Assembly: GCA_946479535.1 (NCBI GenBank)
Contig: CAMLGP010000165.1
Span: forward strand, 1 to 6,574
Length of the DNA: 6,574 bases
Source: an uncultured Bacteroidota bacterium
GTDB taxonomy: Bacteria > Bacteroidota > Bacteroidia > Chitinophagales > Chitinophagaceae
Direction of reading: 5' to 3'
Shown: one piece after another, positions 5,162 through 6,574 of the stretch
Numbering within the stretch: the first letter of the stretch is position 1
Layout of the letters: each line of letters starts with the position of its first letter
Notes under the pieces: model-generated
The model's input: the letters and a program-made list of their open reading frames with translations, nothing else
Database searches by the model: none
Told to the model about the DNA's origin: nothing
Made by a program: the position numbers and the translations under genes

Positions 5162-6568
5162 TTAGTTATTGACAAATTTAATAGTGGCAAATTCTTTTGC
5201 CAGGGGGCATCCATTTCCATTGTCATTACTGATGGTTATAGAATAGGCAGGAACCATTTTCTTTAACCACTCGGTGAGTACGTCAGCTTTCTTTTTATCG
5301 AGGGCCATGGCAGAAATTCTGCTGTAATCATCACGGAAGTTCATACGGTGTCGATCTGTACGAGATTTGAGGTATACAAGACTTACCCCTTTCTTATTCT
5401 CATCGTTAGTAAATGTAACAGGTTGAGAAATGTCTCCTACTTTCATTTTACTGATTGTTGTAACTATTGATTTGTCCAGCTGATCAATGGGTACATGAGA
5501 AGATCCATCCAGGTTAACAATAAACGGTTCCTGATATCTTGTTGTATTGTATTCGCTGTATTTTAAGGCTGCTTCGTTGAAGCTCAAACTGCCTGCAATG
5601 ATCTTAGCCCTGACGGTATCCAATCTTGCTGCAGCTTTTACCAGTTCGTTATCAGTAACAGGTGGAGTTCTCAGCAGTAATTTAACAACAGCCTCATCCC
5701 CTCTTCTTTTTACCATCTGGATAATGAAATAACCCATCCTGTTAACTTTCACAGGATTTGAAATATCACCTTCCTTCAAACGGAACACTGCAGAAAGAAA
5801 TTTCGGGTCCCAGGAGTTATCATTAAGATTGAGTTGAAAATGTCCGCCATTTTGTTTACTTGCAGCGTGCCAGGAATAATCTCTTGCTAACTTTTCAAAG
5901 CTTGATACTTTGTTCTCTATCTGTTTTTTAAAATTGTTAAGCTCTTCAATTGTGTATTGCTCCAGGGCCAGGGAAGCTTTTGGAAATATGGTGATGTGAC
6001 CAATTTCAAGTTCAGATTCATAATATGGAAGGCTGTCTTTTGGGATATTGTCAAAAAATGCTTTTACTTCTACTGGAGTGATCCTCACTTTAGAAAGGAC
6101 TTTCTCCTTCATGGCTTCAGCAAGCCTTCTCTCTCTTATAATAGCTCTTGAATCTTCCTTAAGCTTATAGACTGGTTTACCTGCATATTCAGCTAATGCC
6201 TGCTCACTACCGAAAACATTTATATAATAACGAATGCGCTGATCCAGTTCTGCTTCAATTTCTTCGTCTGGCACCCGTAATGAATCTCTTTCAGCCTGGA
6301 GTGTTAGTACTTTGGCAACAATTGCCTGTTTCAGGTAGGTGCATTCTGTACTGTCAGTAACAGATCCACCTATTCGCCTGTCTTCGTCTATGGCGTTTTT
6401 GATTTCAGAATGAAGGATTGGTCTGTCACCTACAATGGCAATAATTTTATCTCCTGTTGCTTTGGATTGATTTTGTGCAGCTATACTGGTAGCGGTGAGA
6501 AGCAGGGTAATGGTCAGGATTTTCATTTTGGAAAAATGTTTCCAAATGTACTTTCCCTTATTAAACAT
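5162..6568 (-). CDS. SurA-like periplasmic peptidyl-prolyl isomerase / chaperone
   Basis: The 468-residue product has a signal peptide with hydrophobic core ILTITLLLTATSIA and probable cleavage after AAQ or nearby. A SurA N-terminal chaperone region follows (about 40-170), starting KIIAIVGDRPILHSEI. Two parvulin-like domains come next: about 185-288 (IGHITIF, LARDYSW, NGGHFQL, FRLKEGDISNPV, GYFIIQMV) and about 293-402 (VVKLLLRTPP, ALKYSEY, MKVGDISQPV, VSLVYLKSR). It should help fold outer-membrane proteins in the periplasm. The first domain keeps the histidine after the opening strand (His191). The second has Leu-Leu there, so its isomerase activity is doubtful. An ATG at 6568 opens the frame; an internal ATG at 6526 (MKILTITLLL) gives a more typical signal peptide and may be the true start. 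Only 6 bp of upstream sequence is visible, so the choice stays open, as does the promoter. The gene may have partners beyond the right edge. Confidence 0.9.
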   Translation of the reverse strand: MFNKGKYIWKHFSKMKILTITLLLTATSIAAQNQSKATGDKIIAIVGDRPILHSEIKNAIDEDRRIGGSVTDSTECTYLKQAIVAKVLTLQAERDSLRVPDEEIEAELDQRIRYYINVFGSEQALAEYAGKPVYKLKEDSRAIIRERRLAEAMKEKVLSKVRITPVEVKAFFDNIPKDSLPYYESELEIGHITIFPKASLALEQYTIEELNNFKKQIENKVSSFEKLARDYSWHAASKQNGGHFQLNLNDNSWDPKFLSAVFRLKEGDISNPVKVNRMGYFIIQMVKRRGDEAVVKLLLRTPPVTDNELVKAAARLDTVRAKIIAGSLSFNEAALKYSEYNTTRYQEPFIVNLDGSSHVPIDQLDKSIVTTISKMKVGDISQPVTFTNDENKKGVSLVYLKSRTDRHRMNFRDDYSRISAMALDKKKADVLTEWLKKMVPAYSITISNDNGNGCPLAKEFATIKFVNN

Positions 6569-6574
6569 CAGAAT

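Overview
The window looks like a chromosomal stretch from a Bacteroidota bacterium, most likely of the Chitinophagaceae type. The reasons are an ECF sigma factor followed by a FecR-type anti-sigma gene, a SurA-like chaperone of the Bacteroidota kind, A-rich leaders without a well-placed Shine-Dalgarno, a moderately AT-rich composition, and one promoter candidate close to the Bacteroidota TTG / TAnnTTTG pattern. These assignments come from reading the sequence and from family knowledge; no database search was run.

Layout. Positions 1-339 (minus) hold the N-terminal 113 codons of a FecR-family anti-sigma factor, cut by the window edge. Its partner ECF sigma factor lies just upstream (409-984, minus). 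This pair usually controls a TonB-dependent SusC/SusD-type uptake operon, which would lie to the left of the window. Next, also on minus, comes a two-gene unit: a small uncharacterised protein (2635-3003) whose 3' end overlaps by 26 bp the start of a complete histidine ammonia-lyase (1098-2660). No other hut gene is present.

A 373-bp divergent intergenic region (3004-3376) follows. It holds the most unusual non-coding structure here: a roughly 100-bp imperfect palindrome made of 11-bp repeats (core TCCGTACATCC) that point one way left of a centre near 3108 and the other way right of it. On the plus strand the region leads into a likely two-gene operon: a small ABM-fold monooxygenase (3377-3670) and a HAD-superfamily 'type II haloacid dehalogenase' (3704-4486). 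The latter carries a twin-arginine leader and lacks several residues needed for classical L-2-haloacid dehalogenase chemistry. A separate plus-strand gene (4612-5160) encodes a RibD-C/dihydrofolate-reductase-like protein. It ends 1 bp from the stop of the convergent minus-strand SurA-like peptidyl-prolyl isomerase (5162-6568).

How they work together. The sigma/anti-sigma pair is a cell-surface signalling module. HutH with its overlapping partner, and ABM with Tat-HAD, are two divergent units that could share control through the repeat array between them; this is inference. The DHFR-like and SurA-like genes appear to be ordinary housekeeping or accessory neighbours. I see no mobile element, tRNA, rRNA or CRISPR array.
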